The notes beneath the pieces are model-generated. The model was not told the origin of the DNA. It was given only the letters and a program-made list of their open reading frames with translations, and did not search any database. The position numbers and the translations under genes were made by a program. Positions 54,255 through 62,590 of a stretch of DNA of 64,000 nt are shown one piece after another. This DNA comes from CAWCGU01 sp963838095 (GTDB lineage Bacteria > Actinomycetota > Thermoleophilia > Solirubrobacterales > 70-9): NCBI GenBank assembly GCA_963838095.1, contig CAWIPO010000006.1:992001-1056000 (forward strand), in the 5' to 3' direction. The first letter of the stretch is position 1. The number at the start of each line of letters is the position of its first letter.

Positions 54255-54257
54255 AGA

Positions 54258-54275
54258 AGTGAATCACAATTCAGT
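54258..54275. promoter_or_regulatory. Inverted repeat at the tetR-aidB start, candidate TetR operator
   Basis: TGAAT (54260-54264) and ATTCA (54269-54273) form a perfect inverted repeat around CACA, with the symmetry partly extended outward (AGTGAAT/ATTCAGT). It lies 5 bp before the start codon of the TetR gene. Similar TGAAN5TTCA-like sites are used by TetR-type fatty-acid regulators. Confidence 0.5.
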
Positions 54276-54349
54276 TCTTGGGTCAAGGGGTCGGCGTCGT
54301 TGGACTCTGAATGCGGGATTCGATCCGATCCGAGGCGCACACTTGTTCG

Positions 54350-55801
54350 ATGCCAGGCAGGGATCTGATCCAGCAGTCCTACCGTTACGAGCTCGCCCCG
54401 ACAGCGGAGCAGGCGAGGTTGCTGGGCTCGTTCACCGGCGCGTCTCGGTTCTGGTTCAACCGCGGGCTGGCGCTGGTCAAGCAGCGCCTCGACCAGCGCG
54501 CGGCTGGCGATAAGAGCGTCGACGTCCCCTGGTCCTACAAGTCCTTATGTTCCTTCGTTGCGCCGCTGAAGGACGAGATCTGCCCGTGGCGGTGCGAGGT
54601 TGTGGTCGGCAGTCAGCAGGCGGGACTGGAGGCGCTTGGGAAGGCGCTGCAGAACTTCAGCCGCGGTCGACGGGAAGGCCGGCCGGTCGGGTTCCCTCGC
54701 TACCGCGCCAAGGGGCGCTGCACCGAGTCGGTGATCTTCCAGCGCCCGCGGATCCCGAACAACCGCCGCGTCGTTCTCGACCGCCGGATCGGTCCGATCC
54801 GTTCCAAAGAGCGGCTGGTGAAGCTGACGCGGCTGCTGGAACGAGATCCGCGGGCACGGATCATCCGCTCCACGGTCTCTCGCCGCGGCGATCACTGGTA
54901 CATCGCCTTCTCGGTCGAGCGCTCGCCGAAGCAGCGCCGGGCACAAAGGCCGCGCTCGGTCGTCGGAATCGACCTCGGGATCGCTTCCCTGGCGACGCTC
55001 TCGACTGGCGAGAAAGTCCATGGCGCGAAGCCACTCTCAAGGTCGCTCCGCGCCCTGCGGCTCGGCCAGCGCTCGCTCGATCGCCAGCGACGCACCAACA
55101 ACCCCGGCAACTACCTCCCCGACGGCCGTGTCAGGTCTGGGCCGAAGAGCTGGAAGCGCTCACGCCGCCAGCTTCGAAACGAAGCCCGTATCCGCCGTCT
55201 GCACGAGCGCGTGGCGAACCTACGCCGAGAGCAGACGCACCAGCTCACGACCGCGATCACACGCGAGCACGGGATCATCGGCGTCGAGTCACTGAACGTT
55301 GCCGGGATGATCAGGAACCGCCGACTCGCGCGCCAGATCTCAGACGCCGGTTGGGGCTTGATCCTTACCCAGTTTCGTTACAAGGCGGCCTGGGCGAACG
55401 GAGTTCTGGTCGCCGCCGACACTTACTACCCCTCATCGAAGACCTGCTCTGCCTGCGGGACGGCGAAAGCCAAGCTGTCTCTCTCGCAGCGCGTCTTCAT
55501 CTGCGAACAGTGCGGGTTCGTTCTCGACCGCGACGTGAACGCCGCCCGCAACCTGGCGAAGCTTGCGCTTCGCGAAGCGCAGTCCGAGGGAATCTCAAAT
55601 CCATACCTCGCCCCCACCGAAGGGGAGAGGCTAAACGCGCGGGGAGCAACCGACCCGGCGAGCGGCTCTCACCGAGAGCCGCTCAGAAGGGCGACCGCTG
55701 AGAACCGCGAAGGCTCACACAAGGGATCGCCACGTTCGCGTGGCGGTTCGGAGTCGACCCGGCCTCGTGAGAGGCCGGCTCTCGCGCTCGGTTCAGGTTG
55801 A
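54350..55801 (+). CDS. tnpB: TnpB RNA-guided nuclease (IS1341-type, no tnpA)
   Basis: 483 residues from ATG 54350. An N-terminal helical part (QQSYRYELAPTAEQARLLGSF) is followed by the split RuvC nuclease: D208 in VVGIDLGIA, E313 in GVESLNVAGM and D395 in DRDVNAARN, all intact. A zinc ribbon, CSACG and CEQCG, lies between the last two. The frame runs about 75 residues past the usual end; this tail is rich in Arg, Gly and Ser and lies over three perfect hairpins, so it is probably the translated 3' end of the guide RNA region. No tnpA gene is nearby. TnpB cuts DNA guided by an RNA from its own 3' end. The mobile element's ends were not located. Confidence 0.9.
   Translation: MPGRDLIQQSYRYELAPTAEQARLLGSFTGASRFWFNRGLALVKQRLDQRAAGDKSVDVPWSYKSLCSFVAPLKDEICPWRCEVVVGSQQAGLEALGKALQNFSRGRREGRPVGFPRYRAKGRCTESVIFQRPRIPNNRRVVLDRRIGPIRSKERLVKLTRLLERDPRARIIRSTVSRRGDHWYIAFSVERSPKQRRAQRPRSVVGIDLGIASLATLSTGEKVHGAKPLSRSLRALRLGQRSLDRQRRTNNPGNYLPDGRVRSGPKSWKRSRRQLRNEARIRRLHERVANLRREQTHQLTTAITREHGIIGVESLNVAGMIRNRRLARQISDAGWGLILTQFRYKAAWANGVLVAADTYYPSSKTCSACGTAKAKLSLSQRVFICEQCGFVLDRDVNAARNLAKLALREAQSEGISNPYLAPTEGERLNARGATDPASGSHREPLRRATAENREGSHKGSPRSRGGSESTRPRERPALALGSG
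55600..55800 (+). ncRNA. Candidate omega RNA (reRNA) scaffold at the 3' end of tnpB
   Basis: Three perfect stem-loops follow each other: 55662-55682 (9-bp stem, ACC loop), 55728-55745 (7-bp stem, TTCG loop) and 55759-55778 (8-bp stem, GTGA tetraloop). They overlap the final tnpB codons, the place where TnpB guide RNAs are made. The guide would lie just beyond about 55790-55810. The 5' end and exact 3' border are not defined by sequence alone. Confidence 0.65.
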
Positions 55802-56000
55802 TATATGGCCCAACGAGAAGCGAGAGGGGGCTTCTTCAACGTCTCCCACGATCGGCGAGCGCGTGAGCTGCTTCTCGCTGCGCGGCGCGGGCGAGGTCTT
55901 CGGCGTCGGCTCCCGCTACCTCGACTCCGACCCCTCCTGCACCCCGTTCGCGTCCGACGCCGCCCGTCCTCACGGTGCCGATCTGCCTTAGGGTCAGGCC

Positions 56001-57224
56001 ATGGAGAAAATCAAGGTCGCCAACCCCGTCGTCGAGCTCGACGGCGACGAGATGACGCGGATCATCTGGGCGTTCATCAAGGAGCAGCTGATCCTTCCCT
56101 ACCTCGACGTCCAGCTCGAGTATTTCGACCTCGGGATCGAGAGCCGCGACGCGACCGAGGACCAGATCACCGTCGACGCCGCAAACGCGATCAAGCAGCA
56201 CGGGGTCGGCGTCAAGTGCGCGACGATCACCCCGGACGAGGCGCGCGTGGAGGAGTTCGGGCTGAAGCAGATGTACCGCTCCCCAAACGGGACGATCCGG
56301 AACATCCTCGGCGGCGTGATCTTCCGGGAGCCGATCGTGATCTCGAACATCCCGCGGCTGGTGCCGGGCTGGACGAAGCCGATCGTGATCGGCCGCCACG
56401 CTTTCGGCGACCAGTACCGCGCCACCGACACGCTGATTCCCGGCGATGGGAAGCTGACGCTCAGCTTCCAGCCCAACGACGGCTCAGAACCGATCGAGCT
56501 CGAGGTCTTCGACTTCCCCGAGGGCGGCGGCGTGGCGATGGCGATGTACAACCTCGACGCCTCGATCCGCGACTTCGCCCGCGCCTCGCTTCGGTACGGG
56601 CTCGAGCGCGGCTTCCCGGTCTACATGTCGACGAAGAACACGATCCTGAAGACCTACGACGGGCGCTTCAAGGACCTCTTCCAGGAGGTGTTCGACTCCG
56701 AGTTCAAGGCCGACTTCGACGCCCAGGGCCTCACCTACGAGCACCGCCTGATCGACGACATGGTCGCGGCGGCGCTGAAGTGGGAGGGCGGCTACGTGTG
56801 GGCGTGCAAGAACTACGACGGCGACGTCCAGTCCGACACCGTCGCGCAGGGGTTCGGGTCGCTGGGGCTGATGACCAGCGTCCTGATGGCGCCCGACGGG
56901 AAGACGGTCGAGGCCGAGGCCGCGCACGGCACCGTCACCCGCCATTACCGCCAGCACCAGGAGGGCAAGCCCACCTCGACCAACCCGATCGCCTCGATCT
57001 TCGCCTGGACCCGCGCCCTGGCCGCCAGGGGACGCATGGACGAGACGCCGGAGGTGACGGAGTTCGCCACAACGCTTGAGCGGGTCTGCGTGGAGACGGT
57101 GGAGAGCGGGAAGATGACGAAGGACCTGGCGCTGCTGGTCGGGGCCGACCAGGAGTGGCAGACCACCCAGGAGTTCCTCGCGTCGATAGACGAAAACCTT
57201 CAGAAGGAGATGAGCGTTGAGTAA
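56001..57224 (+). CDS. icd: NADP-dependent isocitrate dehydrogenase, homodimeric eukaryote-like type
   Basis: 407 residues. The sequence follows the subfamily II enzymes: VVELDGDEMTRIIWAFIKE at the start, YRSPNGTIRNILGGVIFRE for isocitrate binding, YMSTKNTILKTYDGRFKD, and the cofactor segment EAEAAHGTVTRHYRQHQ. TKNT and the His-Gly-Thr-Val part fit NADP. It makes 2-oxoglutarate in the TCA cycle. ATG 56001. The last 8 bp overlap the mdh start, so the two are coupled. A 200-bp gap without genes separates it from tnpB. Confidence 0.96.
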   Translation: MEKIKVANPVVELDGDEMTRIIWAFIKEQLILPYLDVQLEYFDLGIESRDATEDQITVDAANAIKQHGVGVKCATITPDEARVEEFGLKQMYRSPNGTIRNILGGVIFREPIVISNIPRLVPGWTKPIVIGRHAFGDQYRATDTLIPGDGKLTLSFQPNDGSEPIELEVFDFPEGGGVAMAMYNLDASIRDFARASLRYGLERGFPVYMSTKNTILKTYDGRFKDLFQEVFDSEFKADFDAQGLTYEHRLIDDMVAAALKWEGGYVWACKNYDGDVQSDTVAQGFGSLGLMTSVLMAPDGKTVEAEAAHGTVTRHYRQHQEGKPTSTNPIASIFAWTRALAARGRMDETPEVTEFATTLERVCVETVESGKMTKDLALLVGADQEWQTTQEFLASIDENLQKEMSVE

Positions 57225-58203
57225 TCCAGTCACCGTCACGGTCACCGGCGCCGCCGGGCAGATCGGCTACGCGCTGCTGTTCCGCGTCGCCAGCGGCCAG
57301 ATGCTCGGGGATGACACCCCGGTGCGGCTGAGGCTGCTCGAGATCCCCGAAGCGGTGAAAGCCGCAGAGGGCACCGCGATGGAGCTGGAGGACTGCGCGT
57401 TCCCGCTGCTCGCCGGGATCGACATCACCGACGATCCCAAGCGCGCCTTCGACGGCGCAAACGTGGGGCTGCTCGTCGGCGCGCGCCCGCGGGGACCGGG
57501 CATGGAGCGATCGGACCTGCTCGAGGCGAACGGCGCGATCTTCAAGCCGCAGGGAGAGGCGATCAACTCCGGCGCCGCTGACGACATCAAGGTGCTGGTA
57601 GTCGGCAACCCGGCGAACACCAACGCTCTGATCGCGATGTCGAACGCTCCCGACGTGCCGCGGGGGCGCTTCACGGCGATGGTGCGGCTGGACCACAACC
57701 GCGCGATCGCTCAGCTTGCGAACAAGCTCGCCGTGCCGGTCACCGCGGTCAAGAAGATGACGATTTGGGGGAACCACTCCACGACTCAGTACCCCGACCT
57801 CGTCCACGCGGAGGTGAACGGGCAATCGGCGTGGGACGCGGTCGACGACGAAGCTTGGATCGCCGACCAGTTCATCCCTACCGTCGCGAAACGCGGCGCG
57901 GCAATTATCGAGGCACGCGGCGCGTCCAGTGCTGCGTCGGCCGCGAGCGCGGCGACCGATCACATCCACGACTGGGTGCTCGGCACGACCGAAGGCGACT
58001 GGGTCTCGATGGCGATCCCCTCAGACGGGTCCTATGACGTGTCGGAGGGACTGATCTCAGGCTTTCCCGTCACCTGCGCGGGTGGCGAGTACGAGGTTGT
58101 TCAGGGTCTCGAGATCGATGACTTCTCCCGCCAGCGAATCGATGCCAGCGCCGCCGAGCTCACCGAGGAGCGCGAGGCCGTCGAAGGCCTCGGGCTCCTG
58201 TAG
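57217..58203 (+). CDS. mdh: Malate dehydrogenase
   Basis: 328 residues from TTG 57217, which has AAGGAG 8 nt upstream and overlaps the icd stop by 8 bp. NAD-binding VTGAAGQIGYALLFRVASG, the mobile-loop Arg residues in GARPRGPGMERSDLL, VVGNPANTNALIA, RLDHNRAIAQL and the catalytic His in WGNHSTTQYPDLV all fit the bacterial MDH type with an extended N-terminus. It oxidises malate to oxaloacetate. The icd-mdh pairing puts two TCA dehydrogenases in one unit, near the two SDH modules. Confidence 0.96.
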   Translation: MSNPVTVTVTGAAGQIGYALLFRVASGQMLGDDTPVRLRLLEIPEAVKAAEGTAMELEDCAFPLLAGIDITDDPKRAFDGANVGLLVGARPRGPGMERSDLLEANGAIFKPQGEAINSGAADDIKVLVVGNPANTNALIAMSNAPDVPRGRFTAMVRLDHNRAIAQLANKLAVPVTAVKKMTIWGNHSTTQYPDLVHAEVNGQSAWDAVDDEAWIADQFIPTVAKRGAAIIEARGASSAASAASAATDHIHDWVLGTTEGDWVSMAIPSDGSYDVSEGLISGFPVTCAGGEYEVVQGLEIDDFSRQRIDASAAELTEEREAVEGLGLL

Positions 58204-58245
58204 GCGTTCCTCGGCAGGCGCTGTGGCGCTGACCGGATCTAGGGC

Positions 58246-58611
58246 TCAGCCGGCGGCCGTGTAGGCCCGGCCCTTCTTCGAGACCGTCCCGTCCTTCTCC
58301 AGATCGCTCATCACCCGGTACACATAGTTCGGAGCGATCCCCATCTTCTTCGCAATCTCGCCCGCCGAGATGCCCGGGTTGCTCTTCACGAGTTTCATCG
58401 CCTGATCCGCCCGTGTGCCGCCTCGGCGCCGCCGCGTCGACGTCTTTCGGCTGCTCGAGCCGCGTGGGCGGCCGGGGCGACGGCGGCCGACCCTCCCACC
58501 TGTGAGGTCGGAAAGAGCCCGCTCCAATCGCGCCCGCTCGTCATCGAGCTCCTTGATCCGAGTCTCGAGCAACTTCCGTGCCTGGTCGAGGACGTTTCCA
58601 CTTGCTGCCAT
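58246..58611 (-). CDS. Small DNA-binding protein: coiled coil, AT-hook-like linker, winged helix
   Basis: 121 residues. Residues 5-37 form a charged helix with heptads (LDQARKLLETRIKELDDER). Residues about 40-65 are an Arg/Lys/Ser-rich linker containing RRRPGRPRGSS, an AT-hook core (GRP). Residues about 68-121 are a winged helix (ADQAMKLVKSNPGISAGEI, NYVYRVMSDLEKDGTVSK). The build suggests a nucleoid-associated or global DNA-binding protein; a specific target is not evident. ATG 58611 has GAAAGGGGCG upstream. It converges on mdh. Confidence 0.75.
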   Translation of the reverse strand: MAASGNVLDQARKLLETRIKELDDERARLERALSDLTGGRVGRRRPGRPRGSSSRKTSTRRRRGGTRADQAMKLVKSNPGISAGEIAKKMGIAPNYVYRVMSDLEKDGTVSKKGRAYTAAG

Positions 58612-58738
58612 TTTCTCGCGCCCCTTTCGCTCCGCACTTCCTGTGCCGGAGTTTTCAGTGTTCAGTGTTCAGTCAGGAACCCTGCTGCACATAGATACTA
58701 CGCACACTGCACTTTTTGGAGACGTCAGTAGTGGTGCG

Positions 58739-59377
58739 CTAGGTCTCAGTGCGGTTGGTGTTGCGGCGCCTCGGAAGGGTTCCGAACACGACGTCCCAGA
58801 TTGGCGAGGAGACGCCGAATCCGTAGCGATGATCCTGGAAGTGGTGGCGCATGTGCGCTTCCCGGAGGCGTTTTCCGAGCTGGGATCGCGGCACGTAATG
58901 GTGCAGGTAGTAGTGGGTGTAGTCGTAGGTCAGATAACCGAGCAGAAAGCCCGCAAACAGTGGGAAGCCGGTAGTGGTTCCCGCGATCAGCAGGAACGCC
59001 GCGCCGAAGAGCGCCGCCAGCGGGATGCTGGCCCCCGGCGGCATCACCAGCCGCAGCTTGTCGTTCGGGTGGTCGTGGTGGACACCGTGGATGACGAAGT
59101 GCATCCGCCGCCCCCACTTGTTGTCCGGCTCCCAGTGGAAGAACTTTCGGTGCAGCCAGTACTCGGTCAGCGTCCACAGCGCAAGACCGCCGATGACCAG
59201 GAGCACGATCGACGCGACGCCCAGCCCGTCGTCGGCCGCGAGCCAGCAGAGCACGCCGACGACCGGCAGGTAGATGATCGCCGGCACCGACGGATGCACG
59301 CGTGAGAAGAAGTCCAGGAAGCGGCTCTCGAACAGCGGCGGCGAGGCGCTCAGACGCGCTGTGCGCTCGTGTGCCAT
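58739..59377 (-). CDS. Sterol desaturase/fatty acid hydroxylase family protein
   Basis: 212 residues with about four hydrophobic helices. The di-iron His boxes are plain: LHRKFFH, HGVHHDHP, HYYLHHY and HMRHHFQDH. This arrangement matches the fatty acid 2-hydroxylase (FAH12/Scs7-like) branch of the sterol desaturase superfamily, acting on membrane lipids with O2 and an electron donor. ATG 59377 (MAHERTARLSA) is the natural start; the in-frame stretch upstream of it is non-coding in character. No dedicated reductase is next to it; the desaturase-reductase at 14.8 kb is far away. Confidence 0.88.
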   Translation of the reverse strand: MAHERTARLSASPPLFESRFLDFFSRVHPSVPAIIYLPVVGVLCWLAADDGLGVASIVLLVIGGLALWTLTEYWLHRKFFHWEPDNKWGRRMHFVIHGVHHDHPNDKLRLVMPPGASIPLAALFGAAFLLIAGTTTGFPLFAGFLLGYLTYDYTHYYLHHYVPRSQLGKRLREAHMRHHFQDHRYGFGVSSPIWDVVFGTLPRRRNTNRTET

Positions 59378-59544
59378 GGCCCAAATTCTAGTGGCTTGGT
59401 TGGTCCGTCCGGAAGATGCGGGGATTGTGCGAATCGCGGACTTGTGAATAAGTTGCGATTTGCGAGATACGCCCCGCGAGGCCTTCGCGCCGCTGCAATA
59501 GTGGCCGGCGGGAGTAGAGAACACCGCCGAAAGGGGCAAGCAGA

Positions 59545-59782
59545 GTGAGCGAGATCAGCGGCACGAGAGGAGACCCGGACAGGGGAGCGTCGGGACCTGC
59601 GGGGCGGCCCCGCCGGTCCCGGCAGGGGGTTTCCTGCGAGCAGTGCTACTTCGGCTGTCGCGGGCTCTGCGCGCTGAAGCTCGGCGGCCCGTGCTCCACG
59701 TTTCGGCCGAACCGACCGGAAGGCCTCTGTGCCGCCGGTGCAGCCCACGCTTCTGGTCCGAGAGCCGGCGCTCGGCCCGTAG
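59545..59782 (+). CDS. Small Cys-rich protein of unknown function (one frameshift)
   Basis: About 78 residues. GTG 59545 follows AGGGGC. After a basic, Pro/Gly-rich N-terminus comes the Cys cluster CEQCYFGCRGLCALKLGG followed by PCSTFRP (C-x2-C-x3-C-x3-C-x8-C), able to bind a metal or iron-sulfur centre. At 59728 one extra base seems to break the frame: without it the product ends LVPPVQPTLLVREPALGP at a TAG (59780-59782), whereas the uninterrupted frame runs into the next gene. Peptides of this pattern occur in related actinobacteria as far as I recall; no function is known. It lies 102 bp before the aminotransferase gene in the same direction. Confidence 0.6.
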
Positions 59783-59884
59783 CGGAGCCTTCCGCTCCGC
59801 GGCAGCAGCCCCGGCGGCTGCCGGGAACGTTCGATGCCCTCGCCGCTACGAGGTCGCATCGACGCGAAATAGTCTTGGAGGTCC

Positions 59885-61199
59885 ATGGATATTTCGAAGC
59901 TCGATCAGCTGGTCTTCCACCCCTGGGTGGCGCAGACCCCGCGAAACGTCCCGGCATTCGTCAGCGGCGAAGGCAGCTTCCTCGTCGATCACACCGGACG
60001 GCGTTACCTCGACTTCAGCTCGCAACTGGTGTTCACGAACGTGGGGCACCAGCATCCCAGGGTCGTCTCCGCGATCAAGGAACAGGCTGACCGTCTGTGC
60101 ACTCTCGCCCCGATCTGGGCGAGCGACGTACGCGGTGAGGCGGCGAAGATGATCGTCGACGTCGCCCCGGCCGGGTTGAACCACGTGATGTTCACCAACG
60201 GCGGCACGGAGGCGATCGAGCACGCCACCCGGATGGCGCGTGTTCACACCGGGCGCCCGAAGCTGCTCGCGGCGTACCGCTCCTACCACGGGGCGACGAC
60301 CACCTCGATGCATCTCACCGGCGATCATCGCCGCTGGGCCACGGACACCGGCGCCGCCGGCGTCGTTCACTTCTTCGGCCCGTACCTGTACCGCTCAGCG
60401 TTCGACTCTTCGACGCCAAGCGAGGAGTGCGAACGGGCGCTCGCGCACCTCGAGCACGTGATCGAGCTCGAGGGTCCGTCCACGATCGCCGCGCTGGTTC
60501 TCGAGTCGGTGATCGGCGGGTCGGGCGTCATCCCGCCTCCGCCCGGCTACCTCGAAGGGGTCCGGGAGCTATGCACAGAGCACGGGATCGTGTACATCGC
60601 CGACGAGGTATTGGTCGGCTTCGGCCGTACGGGCGAGTGGTTCGGCGTCGACCACGCTCGGGTTTCGCCGGATCTGATGGCGTTCGCCAAGGGCGTGAAC
60701 TCAGGGTATGTGCCGCTCGGCGGCGTCCTCGTGGGCGACCCGATCTACGACACCTTCGTGGAGCGGCCCTACCCCGGTGGGCTGACATATGCGGGGCATC
60801 CCCTCGCCTGTGCCGCGGCGGTCGGCACGCTGGGGGCGATGCACGACGAGGGCCTGGTCGCCTCGGCGGCGCGGCTTGGCAGGGACGTCCTCGGACCGGG
60901 CCTGCGCGCGCTGGCTGAGCAGCACCCGTCGGTGGGTGAGGTGCGGGGCATCGGCGCGTTGTGGACGCTGGAGCTCGTCCGGGACCGCAAGACGCGGGAA
61001 CCGCTGGTGCCGTACGCGGCGAGCCGGCCCCGCAGCCGCGCCGATGGCGGCGCTCGGCGCGGCGTGCCTGGAGCGCGGGCTGATCATTTTCGTATTCGGC
61101 AACCGCATCAACGTCGCTCCCCCGCTGAACCTGAGCGACGCCGAGGCAGCGGACGGGCTGGCGATCCTGGACGAGGTGCTATCGGTCGCAGACGGCTAA
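59885..61199 (+). CDS. Class III PLP-dependent aminotransferase (one frameshift)
   Basis: About 438 codons. VDHTGRRYLDFSSQLVFTNVGH, FTNGGTEAIEHATRMARVHTG (phosphate-binding GGTEA), YRSYHGATTTSMH, IADEVLVGFGRTGEWF (the PLP Asp in ADEV) and MAFAKGVNSGY (the PLP Lys) identify an omega-aminotransferase such as those acting on taurine, beta-alanine or 4-aminobutyrate. An extra base near 61018-61028 breaks the frame; after it the second frame ends LIIFVFGNRINVAPPLNL and DEVLSVADG at TAA 61199. The substrate is not certain. ATG 59885 has TTGGAGG upstream. Confidence 0.87.
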
Positions 61200-61278
61200 G
61201 GGCCCAAGCTCGGCCGTAGCACGTCGCAACTGCAGCCGGACCTGCGCCGCGCGGCGCATCTGCGGGTAGGGTCCGCTA

Positions 61279-62079
61279 GTGACGATGCGCATCACCGTGC
61301 TCGGCAAGTCGCCCTCGTGGCAGGACGCAGGCGGCGCTTGTAGCGGCTACCTGATCGAGGAAGGCGAAACGGCGCTGCTGCTGGACTGCGGAAACGGGGT
61401 CTTCTCGAAGCTGCGCATGTATCGCGACTACACCGACGTCGACCACGTCCTGATCTCGCACCTGCACGCGGACCATTTCCTCGACCTGATCCCGTACTCG
61501 TACGCGCTCACGTACGCGCCGCGCCAGCAGCCCGTGCCCGTGGACCGCTGGCCGGGCACCGACAATCCGGCCCGCCCGGTGCTCCACGCGCCGCCCGGCG
61601 CGACGAAGACGCTGCGGCGGGTGGTCGGGGCATGGGGGAACGAGGATCTGGTGGAGAACGCCTTCACCCTGCGCGAGTACGACCCGGGAACGCCGCTCGA
61701 GCTCGGCAGCCTGCGCGTGAGCTTTCACGCCGTGCCGCATTTCACCGAGACCTTCGCGATCGACTTTCGCTCCGCGAACGGTGGCGGGCGGTTCACCTAC
61801 GGTGCCGATTGCCGGCCCGGTCCGCAGCTGATCGACGCCGCACGCGACACCGACCTGCTGATCGTCGAGGCAACGCTTCCGCGGCCGGAGCGAAGCGGCG
61901 AGCGCGGTCACCTGACGCCCGCGGAAGCCGGCGACCACGCCCGTCGCGCCGGCGCCCACCGGGTGGTGCTGACGCACATATCCGACGAGCTCGACCAGCT
62001 CTGGGCGCGCGACCAAGGCAGCGAAGCGTTCGGCGCCCGGGTGGAAGTCGCCCGCGAGGGCGCGGTTTACGAGGTCTAG
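61279..62079 (+). CDS. MBL-fold metallo-hydrolase (RNase Z/ElaC-like)
   Basis: 266 residues. The metal motif SHLHADHFLDL (HxHxDH), the later His in AVPHFTETF, GADCRPG (Asp bridge) and the final LTHISDEL (His) are the ligands of the metallo-beta-lactamase fold with two zinc ions. The order and the ACSGYLIEEG start resemble RNase Z-like/phosphodiesterase-type members without the tRNA-binding arm. Cytosolic. GTG 61279 has no ribosome site; TAGGGT at 61267-61272 suggests a leaderless message. Substrate unknown; a cyclic phosphodiester is possible. Confidence 0.83.
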   Translation: MTMRITVLGKSPSWQDAGGACSGYLIEEGETALLLDCGNGVFSKLRMYRDYTDVDHVLISHLHADHFLDLIPYSYALTYAPRQQPVPVDRWPGTDNPARPVLHAPPGATKTLRRVVGAWGNEDLVENAFTLREYDPGTPLELGSLRVSFHAVPHFTETFAIDFRSANGGGRFTYGADCRPGPQLIDAARDTDLLIVEATLPRPERSGERGHLTPAEAGDHARRAGAHRVVLTHISDELDQLWARDQGSEAFGARVEVAREGAVYEV

Positions 62080-62117
62080 AACCTTCTCCTCCCGGAGTGC
62101 GCAGCTAAGCTGAGGCC

Positions 62118-62576
62118 GTGGCCCAGCGTCGCGACCCTTTTGCCAATTTCGACCGCATGCGGCGGGAGATAGACGAGCTCTTCGGCGACCTCTGGCAGCG
62201 CTCGCCGTTGACGCAGCGCCAGGCCAGCGGCTTCTCGCCGCGGGTCGATGTGTACTACTGCGGCGATCCGCCGAAGGCGATCGTCAAGGTCGATCTCGCC
62301 GGAGTTGCGCTGGACGCGATCAGCCTCGAGATCTCGGGGCGAACGATGGTGATCTCGGGCGAACGGCCGGTTCGCGAGATCGAGGGGCGCGTCTACCAGC
62401 AGGTCGAGATCGCCACCGGGCACTTCAGGCGGATCGTCGAGTTGAACGCCGACGTCGATCCCGAGCAGGCGAAGGCGACCTACGAGGACGGGGTGCTGCG
62501 GATCGAGCTTCCATTGCAGCGCACGGAGGAGAACGCGACCCGGGTCCGGATCGAGCGCTCGGGCGCCGAGGAGTAA
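62118..62576 (+). CDS. Hsp20 family small heat shock protein
   Basis: 152 residues. After an N-terminal arm (RRDPFANFDRMRREIDELF) comes the alpha-crystallin domain (about 42-142) with VDVYYCGDPPKAIVKVDLAG, ISGRTMVISGERP, and the closing AKATYEDGVLRIELP, the usual A-x-x-x-x-G-V-L motif. It holds unfolding proteins as a chaperone. GTG 62118 lies 6 nt after TAAGCT (62106-62111), so a leaderless message is likely. It is 14 bp before the lon gene in the same direction: chaperone plus protease form a stress pair. No CIRCE or HAIR box was found upstream. Confidence 0.92.
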   Translation: MAQRRDPFANFDRMRREIDELFGDLWQRSPLTQRQASGFSPRVDVYYCGDPPKAIVKVDLAGVALDAISLEISGRTMVISGERPVREIEGRVYQQVEIATGHFRRIVELNADVDPEQAKATYEDGVLRIELPLQRTEENATRVRIERSGAEE

Positions 62577-62590
62577 CCGAGGGGCCACTG

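Noticed and set aside
59378..59539. N-terminal extension of the fatty acid hydroxylase
   Set aside because: Ser/Arg-rich, no similarity to the family start; ATG 59377 gives the normal length.
59783..60090. Continuation of the Cys-rich protein frame into the aminotransferase gene
   Set aside because: It overlaps the aminotransferase by 200 bp with shadow-like composition; removing one base gives a natural stop at 59782.
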